From Xiphias gladius (Eukaryota; Chordata; Actinopteri; Istiophoriformes; Xiphiidae), in NCBI RefSeq assembly GCF_016859285.1, contig NC_053413.1, positions 16,635,501 to 16,699,500 on the forward strand: a DNA stretch of 64,000 bases. The letters are read 5' to 3'. The translations under genes and the position numbers were made by a program. Shown piece after piece: positions 45,851 to 60,000 of this stretch. The notes beneath the pieces are model-generated. The model ran no database searches and was not told the origin of the DNA. It saw only the letters and a program-made list of their open reading frames with translations. Position 1 is the stretch's first letter; each line of letters begins with the position of its first letter.

Positions 45851-46479
45851 AACTACATATTTACTCAAGCCAGAATCTAATTTGTTGACATTTAGTTTAC
45901 TGTATGAATTTTTTATTCCATATGAATGCATAATTTCAAAGAAAACATGAATATACAGCTACAACAAAACACAGCTGCAAACCAAACCAAATTGAAGCTA
46001 AAGCAAGAGAGCAAAAGTTAGTGTGATAGCCACGGCTAGCCTCGACTACAGCTAAATTTACTTACTTTTCACCGCTAGATGTTTCCTGTAGTTGAAATAC
46101 ATCAATTTGGATGTATTAACATCTTGGTCATTTATTTTGTTATCCCTAAAGCACCAGTTAACTCCAGCCATGGAGAATAAACACCTCTAAACTTGTTAAT
46201 CTAAAAAAGTAACTAGCCTAAGGTTAGCTTAAAAGATTAGCCACCTTAGCTAGACACTAGTGGAGTTCAGGATTTAGTGTGGTTACTTTTAAGTCACATA
46301 TTTAAATGTATTAAGTTTTAAATCAAATTTTTACATTCATTTCAATTAATTACTACCACATGGTCAACGGAAAGCAAAAGGAACACATTTATTTTTGCGA
46401 GTTTTTTTGACCACTTTTCCTCAACGTCAGCTTTGCTGTAGTTACTGCTCTCTGTCTTCGTGAGGCAGCATATATGTCC

Positions 46480-46700
46480 GCACCAAATCTGGTACTAATC
46501 CATTTAGTAGATGTTGAGATATTTCAAAGCAAAAATTTGACCTCATGGTGACGCAAGAGGAAAAGTCATGGGATCATCAGAATCATTAGGATAAATCTTT
46601 TAGGGACCATGAATATCTGTGGGAAATGTTATGACAGTTAGTTGTCAAGATATTTTAGTCTGTACCAAAGTAGTGGACCAACCAACACTGTCATTCCTGA
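46480..46700. repeat. AATATCTCAACAACTATT-family repeat, second reversed copy
   Basis: CATTTAGTAGATGTTGAGAT, ATTTGACCTCATGGTGACGC, GGACCATGAATATCTGTGGG and ACAGTTAGTTGTCAAGATAT match the same family, shorter than the 45420 copy. Confidence 0.6.
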
Positions 46701-49700
46701 GGCAATGCCAACAACCAAAACTTCCCCATTACACAATTTTGCACATAATATATAATATTTCTTTTGTTGCTGCACTAGGCAGAAAGCCATATTTTGATTT
46801 GGAACTGCTAGAAGAGGTTCATTACTTCTTAGACCTCAGAGAAAACAGCTCACTCTCAAGGCCACATACTTTATATTTATCTTTATTTTTATTGGTTTAA
46901 ACCCAAAGACAAAAACTATTGCCATTGCTGTGTAATTTCTCTTATTTCTTCTGCAACATTTCATTCAGTTAACGTCACAATACGAAGCATTCACTTTCTC
47001 AGCACTCTTAAAGCAGTCTCGAGTCAAGATCTTTCTCGATTTAGAAAAAACAAGTTGATAAGAAAAAGACCAGAGAGCACACAACACAGGCTCTGAGCAC
47101 AGTGGGGGATTTTCTTTTATACATTTACTGAAAAGGCCCTTCTTGCCCTTTTTGCTCTAGCAAAGGTTGAAGATGTGAGTTCCTGAAATGCAGCTTATCC
47201 TTTAATACACACTTCCTCAAGAAGTTTATTTTCTGGGAGACAAAAAAGTGCGATGTGACCAAGGCAGGAATAAGTGTTGTACTGTGCTCTCTATAGACTA
47301 TAGACTGAAATGTTAAAGATGTATGAAGGTGTGGGGTGAAAACTTGGAAATTTCTCGGGCTGCCTCGAGCTGTTTTAGTCTGATCTCTCACAGAACTGAG
47401 AACACAGAACTGTAGCTCAGTGTGACTTACTATAAAATATCATGATTTTTCTCCTGTAGACTTCTGAACGGCTTTTCTTTCTTACATTGCACAAATGAAA
47501 AAAGAAGAAAAAAGGCTGCTCCTGAACAACACAGAAGCTGATATATTGCCCCTGTATTTATTATTTATTTTGGGTCATCGCAATTCTTACATCTTTAAGT
47601 CTTTTCTATTCAGGAAAACTAACAAGACTGAGTGAGCATGCTTGCTTTTCAGCAAGAGTGCTGATTCACATTAATACAGTCATTCAAAACCAGGAAACAC
47701 TATGGATCACTTGGAAGAAAGTTCAGGAGGGTCCAACTGTGGACCTCACACCTGGGGACATGAGATGCGTCACTTTCCAGTGGCTTCTTTTTTTTTTTTT
47801 TTCATGTTTTTATCACTCAAGACTTCGAGTAGAGTGAAGGTAAAGATTTTTTTTCAGGTAAAAAAAACAAGCTAATCCTCTTTGCAGTGCGTTAGGCGTG
47901 AAAGAAATACTCCGCTAAATGACCTAAAAGAATACAGTCTGCTTGCCATTACATAAAGCGCAGGGGATACTGGCCTGTTGGAGAAGCTAACATATATGTT
48001 AGCCCTAAGAAACCATGTAAAACACAATCTAATATAATATATCCTCAGGAATAAAACTGAAAATATAAACCCCCTCCTATTATTGTCACTGTTTGATTTT
48101 TAGTGAATTATATGCCCCTACACTCATACTGTCTTCAAAACGTATAGTCTACATAAAGTATATTAATAAAAAGTACAGTTACTTGATTAACAAGCACAAA
48201 AATCCCCATATACAACAAGCTCATTCTTAACAGCACATTAGCTGGCTCACATTTAAGGTTAGCTTTAAGTTGGATCCTACTCTAATTTTTAAAACCTACT
48301 AACGTGAAAAGGTTAATGTTAGGTAAACGTCCTTTAAAAGGCTGTTGACAAAGTTATATCAGCCCGGTCGTACGTGAATATTTCACAGGTTGTGTCTTTC
48401 TTTCCTGAATTCTCATTTCACTTACGGCAGAGTTTTAACACAGAAGACACTGGTAAATTAACCGTAAAAGTAGTAGCCTATTCGCTTTTATACTTTTGTG
48501 GCAGACAAGGAAGCGACGCACCTCATGTCTGGGGTATCTACTCTCCTCCAGATCAGGTCCACAGCTGGACCCTTCTCGGAAAAGTGCCTTGCTTCAGGGC
48601 ACACTGATTAGTAGGAGGTTGAAACAGCTGAGCAGCTTCCTTCTCCACCTCTGTAAAAGTGTCAAGAATTTTTTTCCCCAGACCATCAAAGTAAAGCATA
48701 GTCTGTGTAATGTAGTGTAGTGAGTCTGAAGAGGACCATTTCTAATAAAAGACAATGAAAAGCTTTTTTTTAAATTTTTTTTATTATTTTTTTTTTATGC
48801 TGTCAGGAAGTTTAAACAGCAAAATTTTCCCAAAACAAATGTCACAATTAGACGTTTCAGCTATTTTGTTCCAGTTTTTCTTTTGTTTCCATGTGTTTGT
48901 GGGTGGTTTCAAGCATGTGTGTCTGTCTCTCCGAAACCAAATATTTTGACGAAATATGAACCTCTGTTGATGTAGTCTGTTGTAAAGGTCTTTTCGTGTC
49001 TACAATAAAGCAATAATAAAACATGTCATCATCTCTAGCAACTCAGTGCATCACAGCTCTGCCGTTTTCGAACTGAAGCCAAACCTTTATTCGACTTTCT
49101 TTCTCTCTTTTTTTAACCCGTCACTTTGATTTTCAAACCAATGGTCCAAGAAAACATTGCTTTGGGAATCTTTTGAATGCAACTTCAAGCATGACATTGA
49201 TTATCGTAGCTTCATAATTATCTCCACATGCTACTGTACCACTGTATTTCACATTCAGAAAAGGCTCAGTACATCCTGGGTGAGTGATTATAGCAACTGT
49301 AAGTAAATTAGCTGTGAATAAAAGCCTTTCTAAAAAAAGCATTCGTCAAAGACATCCTGCTGTTTAATGCTATAAATTTTCTCAGTGATCCAACAGTGAA
49401 ATCGGTGTCGACAAAAGAAGCACAGACTGACATAGCTACACTGTCAGGTTGTAAATGCACTACTTCTGCAACAAAACGATCGCAGCATTCAGTTTTCCGT
49501 TGTGCACTTTAAATTTGAAGCAGAATTTTACAAAAAGAATCAAACCATCAGTGCCTCATTTCAAGGTCTTTTTCTCTCCTTTTTTTAGAATAAATTGGGA
49601 ATGCAAAATAGGTGCAGATGTGTTTGTGTTATGGTGGAGTTTTCATGTAAATAATGGGTATACGGTTTCCAAGATATATGGGAAACATCTGTGTGAATGC

Positions 49701-50442
49701 TCTGCAATTATCACCCTGAAATTCCACTGAATAAAACAAGAACGAGTCTTTTTTGTGAATGAAACATGTATAGCCTATACTAGGCTATACATCTTTCTTT
49801 CTTATTTATCAAAGATTTTTCTGTCCCAGCTGTCTTTGACGATACGGTCTCCCTGAATTGACATATCAAAAGGCACTCTGAAGTGATAGATACAATAAAA
49901 GTGACCATTATTTTATGTTCAAGTGTGTTTCTCACATGTTTGAAGTTATGTTGCCCATGCTTGACTGGAGTTTATTGACATACCGTTTTTTTTTCTCCCA
50001 GTCCCGCATTTTTAAAAATTACAATCATTACATTTTGACTCAAATGGCACCAAAACTGCGGGGCCAATTGCTTAAATATGGGAAAATTCCTCTCGTGAGC
50101 TTCAGACTAATAGCAGTCGTATGTTATGTTTGTGTCTCAGAGGAATGCATTGCTATTATTTTAAGAGAGACAACCCAACAAAAACACGGGCCCCTTTTGA
50201 GTGTTTACTGTATAATGGGTGTGACAGGCTACCTTAGACCAACTCTGAGGTCAGTCCTGGTGTTTCCTATGAGGAATGACAGTTTTACAACTGCAGAGCT
50301 CAGACTGGGATTGTCTCTGACATGTTCAACTGCTGCTGCTGCTCTCTGTCTGTCTCACAATCTCTCCCCTCATTCGCTTTCTCTCACTTTCTCCTCTGAC
50401 TCTCTATCTCAAGCACTTACTTTTTCTTTATTTCATTTACAA

Positions 50443-50473
<31 letters not shown>

Positions 50474-53150
50474 CAAGAAATGATATCAAGCCTTTCTCAG
50501 TCGGACTCAAAGGGGACTCTTGAGCATACTTTGAGCCTAAAGTCTTAATCTCTCATAATAGGCTTCTCTGTGGAAGTTTAGGAGGAAGCCCATATTTCTA
50601 TTTAAAAAGCCCTCTGTTGGACGAGGCTACTTGTGGTGACATCCTAACAAGCAGTAAAACAACAAACTAGAAATTTCATGAGGCTAAAATTAAAACAATT
50701 TTGCAGCGGTTAAATTTCAATAATTGCATCGGGAGATTATGCAACCAAAACAGCTAATTTTAGCAGCACAGCAGGATCTTCAGAGCGACATTTTGTGGTT
50801 ACTATATTTGTATGTGCAGCTTCTCCCGAACACACATGCTCACACATTCACATCCACCCTATAACACAGTCTGTACGTACTCTATCCCGCCCCGCAGCTA
50901 TAACAATGTGAGGGAACCTGCTTTCGTCTTGTTTTGCTGTTTCTGCAGGCAGGAATTATCGGTGTTTGCGTGAGCTTCAAATGCACTCAGAGAAGTGGAG
51001 TCAGCCGAGGCAGTTCGGTGTTGTTTGGTGGGACGGTGTCAGCAGTCTTTATCTTCCTGCTGCAGTGTGAAATGTGAAATGTAGAGGAATATAAGCTGTA
51101 CATTTACAGAGGCCCTGAGGAAATATAATACTCCTTCTGCATTGTGGCTGTGCTAATGTAATTATGCATAGTTCCTGCACTAGCTAAAGAAGATTGCTAT
51201 CCAAGAATATAAACAATGTCTGTAAGAACACTTTTTCATTTTAATAGTAATGTTATTAGCAGGTCAAAAAGCTGATGCTGAAAACATAATACTCATTCCA
51301 GTTTCGAGAAGACTTTTGGGTTAATTCATTAATAAAAAAAATACCTCACTTTTAAGTGTGCACACACACATACAAGTGTATATACATAGGCTACATGCTG
51401 TCTGCACACGTGCACGGATGCACACACACCACATATTGGCCAGGGCTCTGTGATCTGACTTTGAATGCAGCATCTTGTTTGATGTCTTTTTGATGCTGGA
51501 CATGAAATAATGTCCAAATCACCAGGGGCTGGAACATCAAAAAGGCCCAAATGAAAACACGGTAATGTCTTCTCGGACTGAGCCTTATTGCGCCTTCATT
51601 TGCCACTGCCCCATGGAAGCTGGGCTTTTGACTGGGAACAGATAAAAGATGAGTTGATAAATGAAGCACTTTCATCTCCAACAAGCTTTGACAACTTTTT
51701 CATTTGCAACACAAACACTGCATGGCTAATATGCTGCATCATAGTATGATCAGATAATCACAGATGGTAATGTCAGCGTCTCAATGAGAAGTCAAAGGTG
51801 GAGGGGAGTATCTTTGAAGAAGCTGAATGGCCGGAAATCATCACAGCAGGATAAGGAGAGCCCAGGATATGCTGATCTTTGTATCAAGAACCCCCACCCC
51901 CCCCCGAGTCTTATTGGGGGGAAAGGACATGATTATCTATATATTGTTCAATTTCAGAATCCAATGTTCTTTAAGATCATAGGCCGAGAGAGCTAATACA
52001 GAGCACAGGTGACTTAGTGATAATGAACCAATATATATGCATCATGCAAAACTGATCCTTATGCCGGGGTAAGGGAGCTGAGCTCATTCATTCACTACAT
52101 TTTTTTGTCTGTTATGAAAACGCAGACGGGCAAACTTTCCCTCCTCGCAGTGACATCACATACACCCTGAAGGGTTAGTCGCATGCAAAGTTTGGTGTGA
52201 GCTGCCATCTCGATTCTGCAGTGTTTATAATAAGGGATCTTTCACAGACAATGCCGGCCCCTTCCTGGTGAACCACCAACAGGTCATCAACATTGCATTT
52301 AATTTGATTTATAACTGAACGGAAGCCAAGTTTCCATATAATTTACAGGCCGGTTTGCTGTCTCTCATGGCTTTTGGAGGGCTCTGTGTAAACTGAGAGG
52401 CTGATGTTCAAACAACAAGGCAGAGAGCCATAGTGGACTCAGAGCTTTGCCTTGGCCTCTGCGTCAGTCTCTTGACAGCAAACTGGCACCCAGCTCGAAC
52501 TAATAAAGTGCACCACCCAGATCCTCCAGTGCCTGCATGTACTGTTTGTCTGCTGAGTGTCTGTGTGGTCAGTTGGAGCGGGATACTCCCGGAAAGCCAC
52601 GGATGAAAGACAAGCTGAACGCGAAATCTGCTAAATCCATGATGTGAGTCTCACATCATTCACTCTGTCTCCTCTTCGGATGGTGTGCTACAATTCAGCA
52701 CATGGAATGATTTAGACACCGAGACTGACTAAAAATGATTATGGCACGTCCTGTTAAACTCGCATAAGTACTGTCGTCATGTATGGATACAGTGGAGGTT
52801 AAAGGAAAAGGCTGGTGATTTTCTATTTTTTGTTACGGTTGGCAACTCCCACAAAATTCCCAGGGGCCCCAAAGACCTCAGGTTTATTCTGTATCATTTG
52901 GGTCTACATAATTTGATTAATCACAAATTTGTTAGAAATTTGCACCACTGATGTACAATATCAACTGTGACTGGTCCTCCATCTTGTGGCCCAGTCTTGT
53001 GGAGGGGCCCTGTGTCAAAATTTAGTTTTAAGACCTTCATTGTTTTAGTTTATATTGACTTAATTTCTTGTGTTTTATCAGATTGATTTAATTTTTGTGT
53101 AACACTCGGGCAAGGTAGTAGTAATCCATCATAGGAGAACTGTAAGTTCT
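46700..53150. other. gene-free interval, last part before adgrl2 3' side
   Basis: No supported gene. The longest frame in the whole window outside known genes (49915-50523, 202 codons, + strand) has no recognised domain and runs through a CA repeat (50442-50468), so it is treated as chance. The stretch 50880-52700 is less repetitive and more balanced in base composition, which would suit conserved noncoding elements, but that is inference. Confidence 0.5.
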
Positions 53151-53154
53151 CATT

Positions 53155-53467
53155 TAATAAGCAATTGATTTTTCAGTGTATAAAATGTCAGAAAATAGTT
53201 AAAAATGCCCATAAGTAATCCCTGAAGCCCAAGTGAATATATTCTAATTGCTTTATTGTGTCTGACTACCAGTGAAAAACCCAAAGATGTTGAATTTACT
53301 TTCATAGAAAACAGAGGAAACTGGCAAATAGTCACATTTGAGAAGCTGGTAACAGTGAATGCTTGGCATATTTGCTAAAAAATTGACTCAATCAACTATC
53401 AAAATGGTTGCCAATTCATTTTCTGTAAATCAACTAATCAAGAAATAAACTAATTATTTCAGCTCTA
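53155..53467. repeat. dispersed repeat with TAATCGATTA-like ends, copy 4
   Basis: Contains TATAAAATGTCAGAAAATAG, CCCAAAGATGTTGAATTTAC, CACATTTGAGAAGCTGGTAA and ends ACTAATTATTTCAGCTCTAG. Left end missing or decayed. Confidence 0.7.
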
Positions 53468-53469
53468 GA

Positions 53470-55885
53470 GCATTGGTTGGTTTCTGGGTGCCTGACAAAA
53501 TAATGATACTGCCACAGTGCAGTGGGCAGTAGGGGTCCAACAATAAATTTCTGCCCCAGGGCTGTAAGGCCCAGTTGCAAAATTACATACATCACTTTTA
53601 AATATCAAAAAAATAAACAAATCAATGAATTAATAAATATGTAAATGTATTTTTTTAAAGACAATATTTGCATAGTCAGTGGGTCTATGCTATTTGATTG
53701 TCTGTAAAGGTCTGAACTGGCCATGAACTCACACAACCTGCAAACGTTCCTTCAAGCTCATCTCTTTCTTTTATTGAACTGGATATGTCAAGATTCAAGT
53801 GAGTGAAATGCCTTAAATATTATTATTATTATTTTTATTTTTTTTTGGCACTTATTACCATGTCTAGAACATGTAGATATTTAGTTATTATGGAATACAT
53901 TCATCAAATGAGATTTTGAGCTTGTTATGGCTGTGTTGCAGTTCTATATATCTGGGTGAGGTTGGTAGTCAAAATAGCACATGCACCTTCTCACATGTTA
54001 GCATACGTAAAAAAAAATACCAATAGATATATAATGTCTTTGATGATTCACTTTAACTAAGCTCTAGATGGGTTTTCTCTGTTAAAATTTTGAGGATCTG
54101 AAACTGTATCGGTATCTTATCAGTAATTTAAAAAACAAAACAAAAAAAACAACAACACACATGATCCTGGGCTTTGTTTGTTTGCCCAACTACCTGCTTG
54201 TTGCATTAGGCAGAAACAGGCTCTGAATGTTGTGGAATGTTTGCGTGGGATGGTTGTTGTGTAGTTCAGGGACAGATGAGAATATTTTTGATGGTGGGGA
54301 TGTAAGTGCCTTGGAGAGATGCATGTATTCCTTTTAGTGAGATAAACACTAGCCAGACAGGGACACACAAATGAGTTCAGCTTTCTAAAGAAGGGAACAT
54401 CTATAAACACCAATACAAAGGAAATTGAGAAAGTGATTGGCATGTACCTGAAGATGGGCCTAATGTAAATGTCTGGAGTCCATATGTATTGGGAGACAGA
54501 GACAGGTACGGTATGCCCCTCTTTCTGATGTCATGTCACTCAACAGATTCCAATCTCTGTTGACATCTTCACATTTTGTAAACAACTTGACATAAACAAC
54601 TTGACATTATATGTATATATGTATATGTATATGTATATATACATATATACATATACAACTCTGCTCCCAACTAGGGCCAACATTGCAATATCACATGATT
54701 ACCCAAAAACTAAATCGTAACAAATTTGAAAACCCTTTCATTTCTATCGTACAACAACATCTGAAAGGTGATAAAAAAGCCTGAATTACTATATTCCTCT
54801 GTGCACTAAGACTTACATTGTTGTCCAAAAACTATTTATAGTTTTTCTCAGTTGTAATTGCCAAATGAAAATCATGTTTCTCAAAAGTATAATTCATTCT
54901 ATCACAACAGTTTTTGCATCTCTTAGCGTTTTCATACAGAAGTCAAAGGCAAAAGTAAAACTACCTTCAAGTAATGCAGCGATGCGTTCCAACTGTCATA
55001 ACTTTTCAAACATAAAGGTACACAGAAGATGAGACAGTAAGGACAGAGACAACAGGTTGCCTTCGTCAGCTATAGAGAATATTTGATTTTATAATTGAGT
55101 TACTGTATGTAAATCTCAAAGAGGAAGCACATAAAGAAACCCAAAGTTACTGTGTTCTGTCTCACTGAGGCAGTTCCTTTGACATTTGACTGCCTTGACT
55201 TAAGCAATGATAAAGAGAAATTTTATTTTGGCAGCAGCCGTGATTTCACTGGTGAAGTTATTTACATGTGACACAGAAGTTACATTTCTGAGTGAGCGAC
55301 CGAAGTGCTGTGCTGCTCAGTATAAAACTGTGTTGATTGCTTGGAGATTGAGTGTTTTGAGGAGTGAAAATGCTTCATAAAAGTGTGCTTAAGCAGCTGA
55401 TTGCACTGGGAGACAAGTGTCTTCATTATGATGAACATGGGCACAGCAGTTTTTTTGAGTCAATCACACATGCACCGTCCTGCTGCTGGAAATCCTCACA
55501 CTACACACAAGTGTGTATTAATCCGCAGCTGAAAATAGTCCCTGACAAATGTACTATTTATTCATGTTTGAGTAAAGTTTGCTAAAAACTACAGTGCCCA
55601 GCTGTTTAAGGAAATTACTTAGCCTTTAAAAAAAAAGAGTCTTTTTAAAGACTCCAGTGGGAAGGTATGAAAGAGGCTGCAATAGTCAGAAAGTATGGAG
55701 AGATGGACTAACACACTGATGGTTCTGGTTTTCATTGGATTCGTTGACAATAACAAGAATATACAATTTTGCCTTATCCACCACCACCCCTTATCCTTTG
55801 TCATTTCACTACATGTATGGATCATAGCAGACCTTTCATGCAAAATGAGAATAAGCAACCAGACACCTGCGAACAAGAAAAAATT
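53470..55885. other. gene-free interval with an alternating TA/TG palindrome
   Basis: No gene seen. A palindromic TATATG/CATATA tract lies at about 54608-54656. Small open frames such as 54120-54443 (- strand) are unrecognised. Confidence 0.5.
54608..54656. repeat. alternating TATATG/CATATA tract with palindrome
   Basis: GTATATATGTATATGTATAT is followed by its near-reverse complement; the centre 54628-54647 is a perfect 20-base palindrome, and the arms extend further if a 2-base slip is allowed. Confidence 0.8.
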
Positions 55886-55889
55886 TCAC

Positions 55890-57052
55890 ATTTATTTGAT
55901 ATCAAACAGGAATTGAATTAAATATCAGCTGATAATGGGCTCTTACAGAGGAAATAAAATGAACCTAATCAGTGCTGCAACAACTTTTCACACTTTCAAA
56001 CCACGTTCTTTTTTTTCCCCATTTTTTTCTCAATAGTTCACTTAATAAATTAATTAGTGTCAAAGGATGAAACATGTCCGCAAAAACTGCAATATCGCAT
56101 CGACACGAACATATGTCTTTAAACCTGACAATTTTTTTCAAGTAAAATAAATTACACAAGTATCCAATTCACTCCAAATCTGTGCATGGCCCGGTGTTAA
56201 CAAATATACTGCTGGCAAAAACTCATCATTCATGAAAGCAAAAGCACTTCACAAGCAGAGACGTGAGCATGATTTCCTATGGACTGATATCTCTCAAAAC
56301 GTTTTTTTTTTTTTTCATATTCAAACATACTACAACGAGTCAAGTGTGAGAGGAGAAAGCACATTTCCACCATTTTGATTAACCTTGTCTGAAGAATCTT
56401 ATTAACATTGAAAGGGCATAACTACTGAATGGCTGCCGTTTCTTTTCTTTTTTTTTTTTTCTTGTTTTTACTTTTTACACTAGTGGTACAGCAAAATATA
56501 TTTTTCTTTAGCTGTTACTTCGACAACAGTTAAATGTGCAATAGAGAAAATATAAGGCCTGAGTCTGAATTAGTGGTTTCTTAACTTTACAGTCCTGACT
56601 GTGTTGTGGAGCCACACTATTTCTAGTTCTGTACTTCATGACTAAAAAGACCCTGGTTCTGCAAAGTCCCCCAAGAATATGTCAGGAGTTTCATAGTTCT
56701 TTGCTTGGAGTTTTTTTTTTTTTTATCCCTTATTTTTCAGCTCTTTGTTCAGTACAACAGAAATACCAGACTTATCGGTGATGCAACGGCCTGTATGTTA
56801 TTCTCCGCGCCTCTTTAGTCCAACAGCAGAGCTTTCACAGTCCACATTGTCTGGCCTCGGATGGACGTGTTTTGTGTGTTGATGAGATCTGTGTGCAAAA
56901 GTCATTTATTCATTCCTTCTCCCACCCAACAACATTTCACTTCCTGTCCTAACAGGAAGAGCATGCGGAGTGCGGGGCCAGACTCGCTGGCTCTCTTGAC
57001 ATCAACCAAAAGCACCCATCTGTTCAAAACTGTGCAAACAAAGACGGCCCGC
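55890..57052 (-). other. adgrl2 3'UTR
   Basis: Noncoding sequence follows the adgrl2 stop. TTTATT on the + strand (AATAAA on -) occurs at 56905-56910, giving a 3'UTR of only about 150 bases, and again at 55891-55896, giving about 1.2 kb. T runs at 56303-56316, 56449-56460 and 56711-56724 lie between them. Both ends may be used. Confidence 0.5.
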
Positions 57053-60000
57053 TCAGAGGCTGGTAATGAGCTGCATTTGTCCGTCGCTGGGTGCCTCTCC
57101 CTCCTGCGCACAGTCTTCATTGTTGGGTGGGATGATGCACCCGTCGCTGGTGCCTCGGTTTATGTGGTAGTAGGACAAAGGCTGCGGTGCATCGCCGAGC
57201 TCAGGCATGCTTTTATGATACGCGTCCTCGCTCTCGCTGCGAGTTGAGGGGGAGAGCTCCTCCTCCTCCTCCTCTTCCTCCGGGGGGTATGGTGAAGCCG
57301 AGGGCGAGGGTGAGTCTCTCAAGTTTGGCATGCTGGTGTAAAGGGAGTCTCTATTATTGTTGGGTGACTGGGAATCCATGTCCTCCACTGCGATAACAGT
57401 CTCAGAACCATGGTCGCCCTGCCCCTCCAGGCACCTGGGGGCCTTCTGGGTGCTGTATAGCAGGGAGTGAGTCCTCTGGGGCAGGAGGGGGGCCTCCAGT
57501 GCCTCCTTGTGGTGGGGATGCAGGAGCAGCTCCAGGGTGGCGTGGCCTCCTCTTCCACTTCCTCTCTGGGGGGACGAGGCTTCGGCGTGATCCGCCACGA
57601 TGGCGTCATCCTCGCTGCCACTCCCGTCCCCGCCTATGTCCACCGTCACTCTGGTCTGGGGAGGCACGGCTCTGTCCCTCTGGGCGTCGCGGCCTTTGGG
57701 GGCCCCCCGGGGCCTAAGGTTGTTATGGACAATCTCAGATATGATCATCTTCTCAAAGGCGACATCGTCCAGGTTGAGGCCCCCCAGGTCACCCGTGGCT
57801 CGAATGCCCACGGCTTCATAGTCGTCGTCTCGCAGGGAGTAGCTGTTGTTGAAATTGCCATTGAGGGGGAGGGTGTCCATGGCGCTGATGTCCCTGCTGT
57901 TGCTCAGAGAGTGCTGTCCTGCAAAGAAAGGCGAAAAGAGCGCGTGAGATATAATTTTTTGTTCTTTTGAAAGAACAAAACAATCTCCACTACACCATCC
58001 ACATATACTTGATACTGCTCAGGACACTTCACTCTTGTGCTCTTTGATCTCTCTCTTTTAATTTTAATTTTACGCAGATACAAAAACTTCTAAAATTCAC
58101 ACGAGAACCCAATTAGCTCTCCAACATTTCCATCCTCATTATGGCTGAATATCATTAAAGCCAATCTAAGAAATTATCCTGAACAATATTGGAGAAATGA
58201 GAACAAGCGATGACTTAAAACAAAAAAAATATACTCTAGCAAAAACATTATAAAGTAGCTTGACTAACAGGTAACAACAGAGCAGGATACAAAAAGCAAC
58301 ACACAGGATGAGACTAAAAGAAAGCAATAAATACAAGCTAATGAGGAGATGTTGTGGCATTAACAATGAATGAAACATTCCGCCGGTTTAAAGAAGGCAA
58401 GACAAGAGAGTAATGTTGAACACAGATGGCCAGCCACCTCTGCACTGGGGTCCCGCAAGCACAGCAACAACCCCCACACATCACGACAGACAGGCACGGT
58501 GCAATGACTCACTTTGCCACCACTCACATCAAGTGTGTCTGCTCAGGCTATCTGGCCTAAGAACAGCTGATGTGCAAAAAAAGTAAAACAGATGCTTTTT
58601 TCAATTGCAGCAGAAACAACAAAATCACTGAAATAAGACGAAAGTGGAAGCTCATAACATCCAGCCTGGATTCAGTCGATCCGACTCTGATTGTGTCCTT
58701 GCAATTAACTATAATTTAGCCCATTTGATGCTTTGCTCAAATTGTTCTAGGTGGATTGGAGAATGACTGCGTAGAGTTTAGGAGAGGTAAAGGACAAATC
58801 AAGGAAAACTGAATCCTGGACTCAGCAGGTGAAAGGGTTCAGCAGCAAGCACAGTCTTTTTTACAAGTCTACAGTAAAAGAAGGAACATTTCCTGATAAA
58901 ATTATTTCTGTCTGAATGACATGAATTTTTTTTTTTCCTTTTTTGAAGTGTACATCTACCGGTGTAATGTGAACAAAAAAACAGACACAAACACACACAA
59001 CGGAGTACTCTAGTTTTGTGCAGCTCTGTGACAAAGCTCAAGTAGCAGGATGAAAGTGAAGGAGGTTAGTTTGGTTTGATATGAGGAGTTTATTTACTGG
59101 GTAGGCTGCGAGCCTGTGAGTGAAAGGCTGACATTTTGTACGGTGAGAGGGATGTCGTCACAGGCAGTTTTTACACACAGAGAAGGGGAAACTGTAGCCT
59201 TGGGTTTCAAACGAACGTGTCAGAAAATGGATGATAGCAACTGAAAAAACAAAAAATACTCTAACAACAACATCAAAGACATTTCTAAAAAGAGTGAAAG
59301 GAGCGCACAGCAGAAGGGCCAAAAAAAGGGTGGGGGGATAATTAGACACTTCTCTGAATAGACTCTACATTTGTTTATGCGCAGGCAGTGATTTTATTGC
59401 AGACAGGTATTGTCCACCGGGAGAGGGGGAAATGATGTGAACAGAATTCAGCTGGACACAGCAACAGCTGCACTCTGGGAAGCGTTCCAGCAGAGATTCT
59501 TCCAAGATGTTCTCCTTACAGATTTTACTGCATCGGATGAACATCTGCAGAGTATTACTTAGTATTAATACACTCATAATAGAGGACACGCTCATCCTTT
59601 TGCAGGAGCTAAATGTAATGACTATAGCAGAGGAAATTTTGAAAAAGCTTATGTTAAACTTGAAGGTCTCTCGGTGTGTATTTCATACTTGGTTGGTGAT
59701 CTTCCCAACAGGTTTTGACGTTTGTGTGTCACACTGCAGCCTGCTCAAATAAAAAAAAACAAAAAACAAAGCAAAACAAAACAAAATTCACAAAATGTCT
59801 GATTGTTTTCACAACCCTTCATTATCTCTCCTTCACTATCTCTTATCTGAAGCGCTCTCGGTGTGCTGTAAGCGAGCTCGCAGCACAAAACAAGACCATG
59901 ATGACTGCGGCAGGTTAAAGCTATATGTTACTGCATATCCTCTGCTTACACACTTTCACCACACTGCTGTTTTTGTACATTCCCTTTTATCATCAAATGC

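Noticed and set aside
49915-50523. 202-codon open frame on the + strand
   Set aside because: No recognised domain, biased composition, and the end reads through a CA microsatellite as His-Thr repeats; no splice, promoter or poly(A) context was found.
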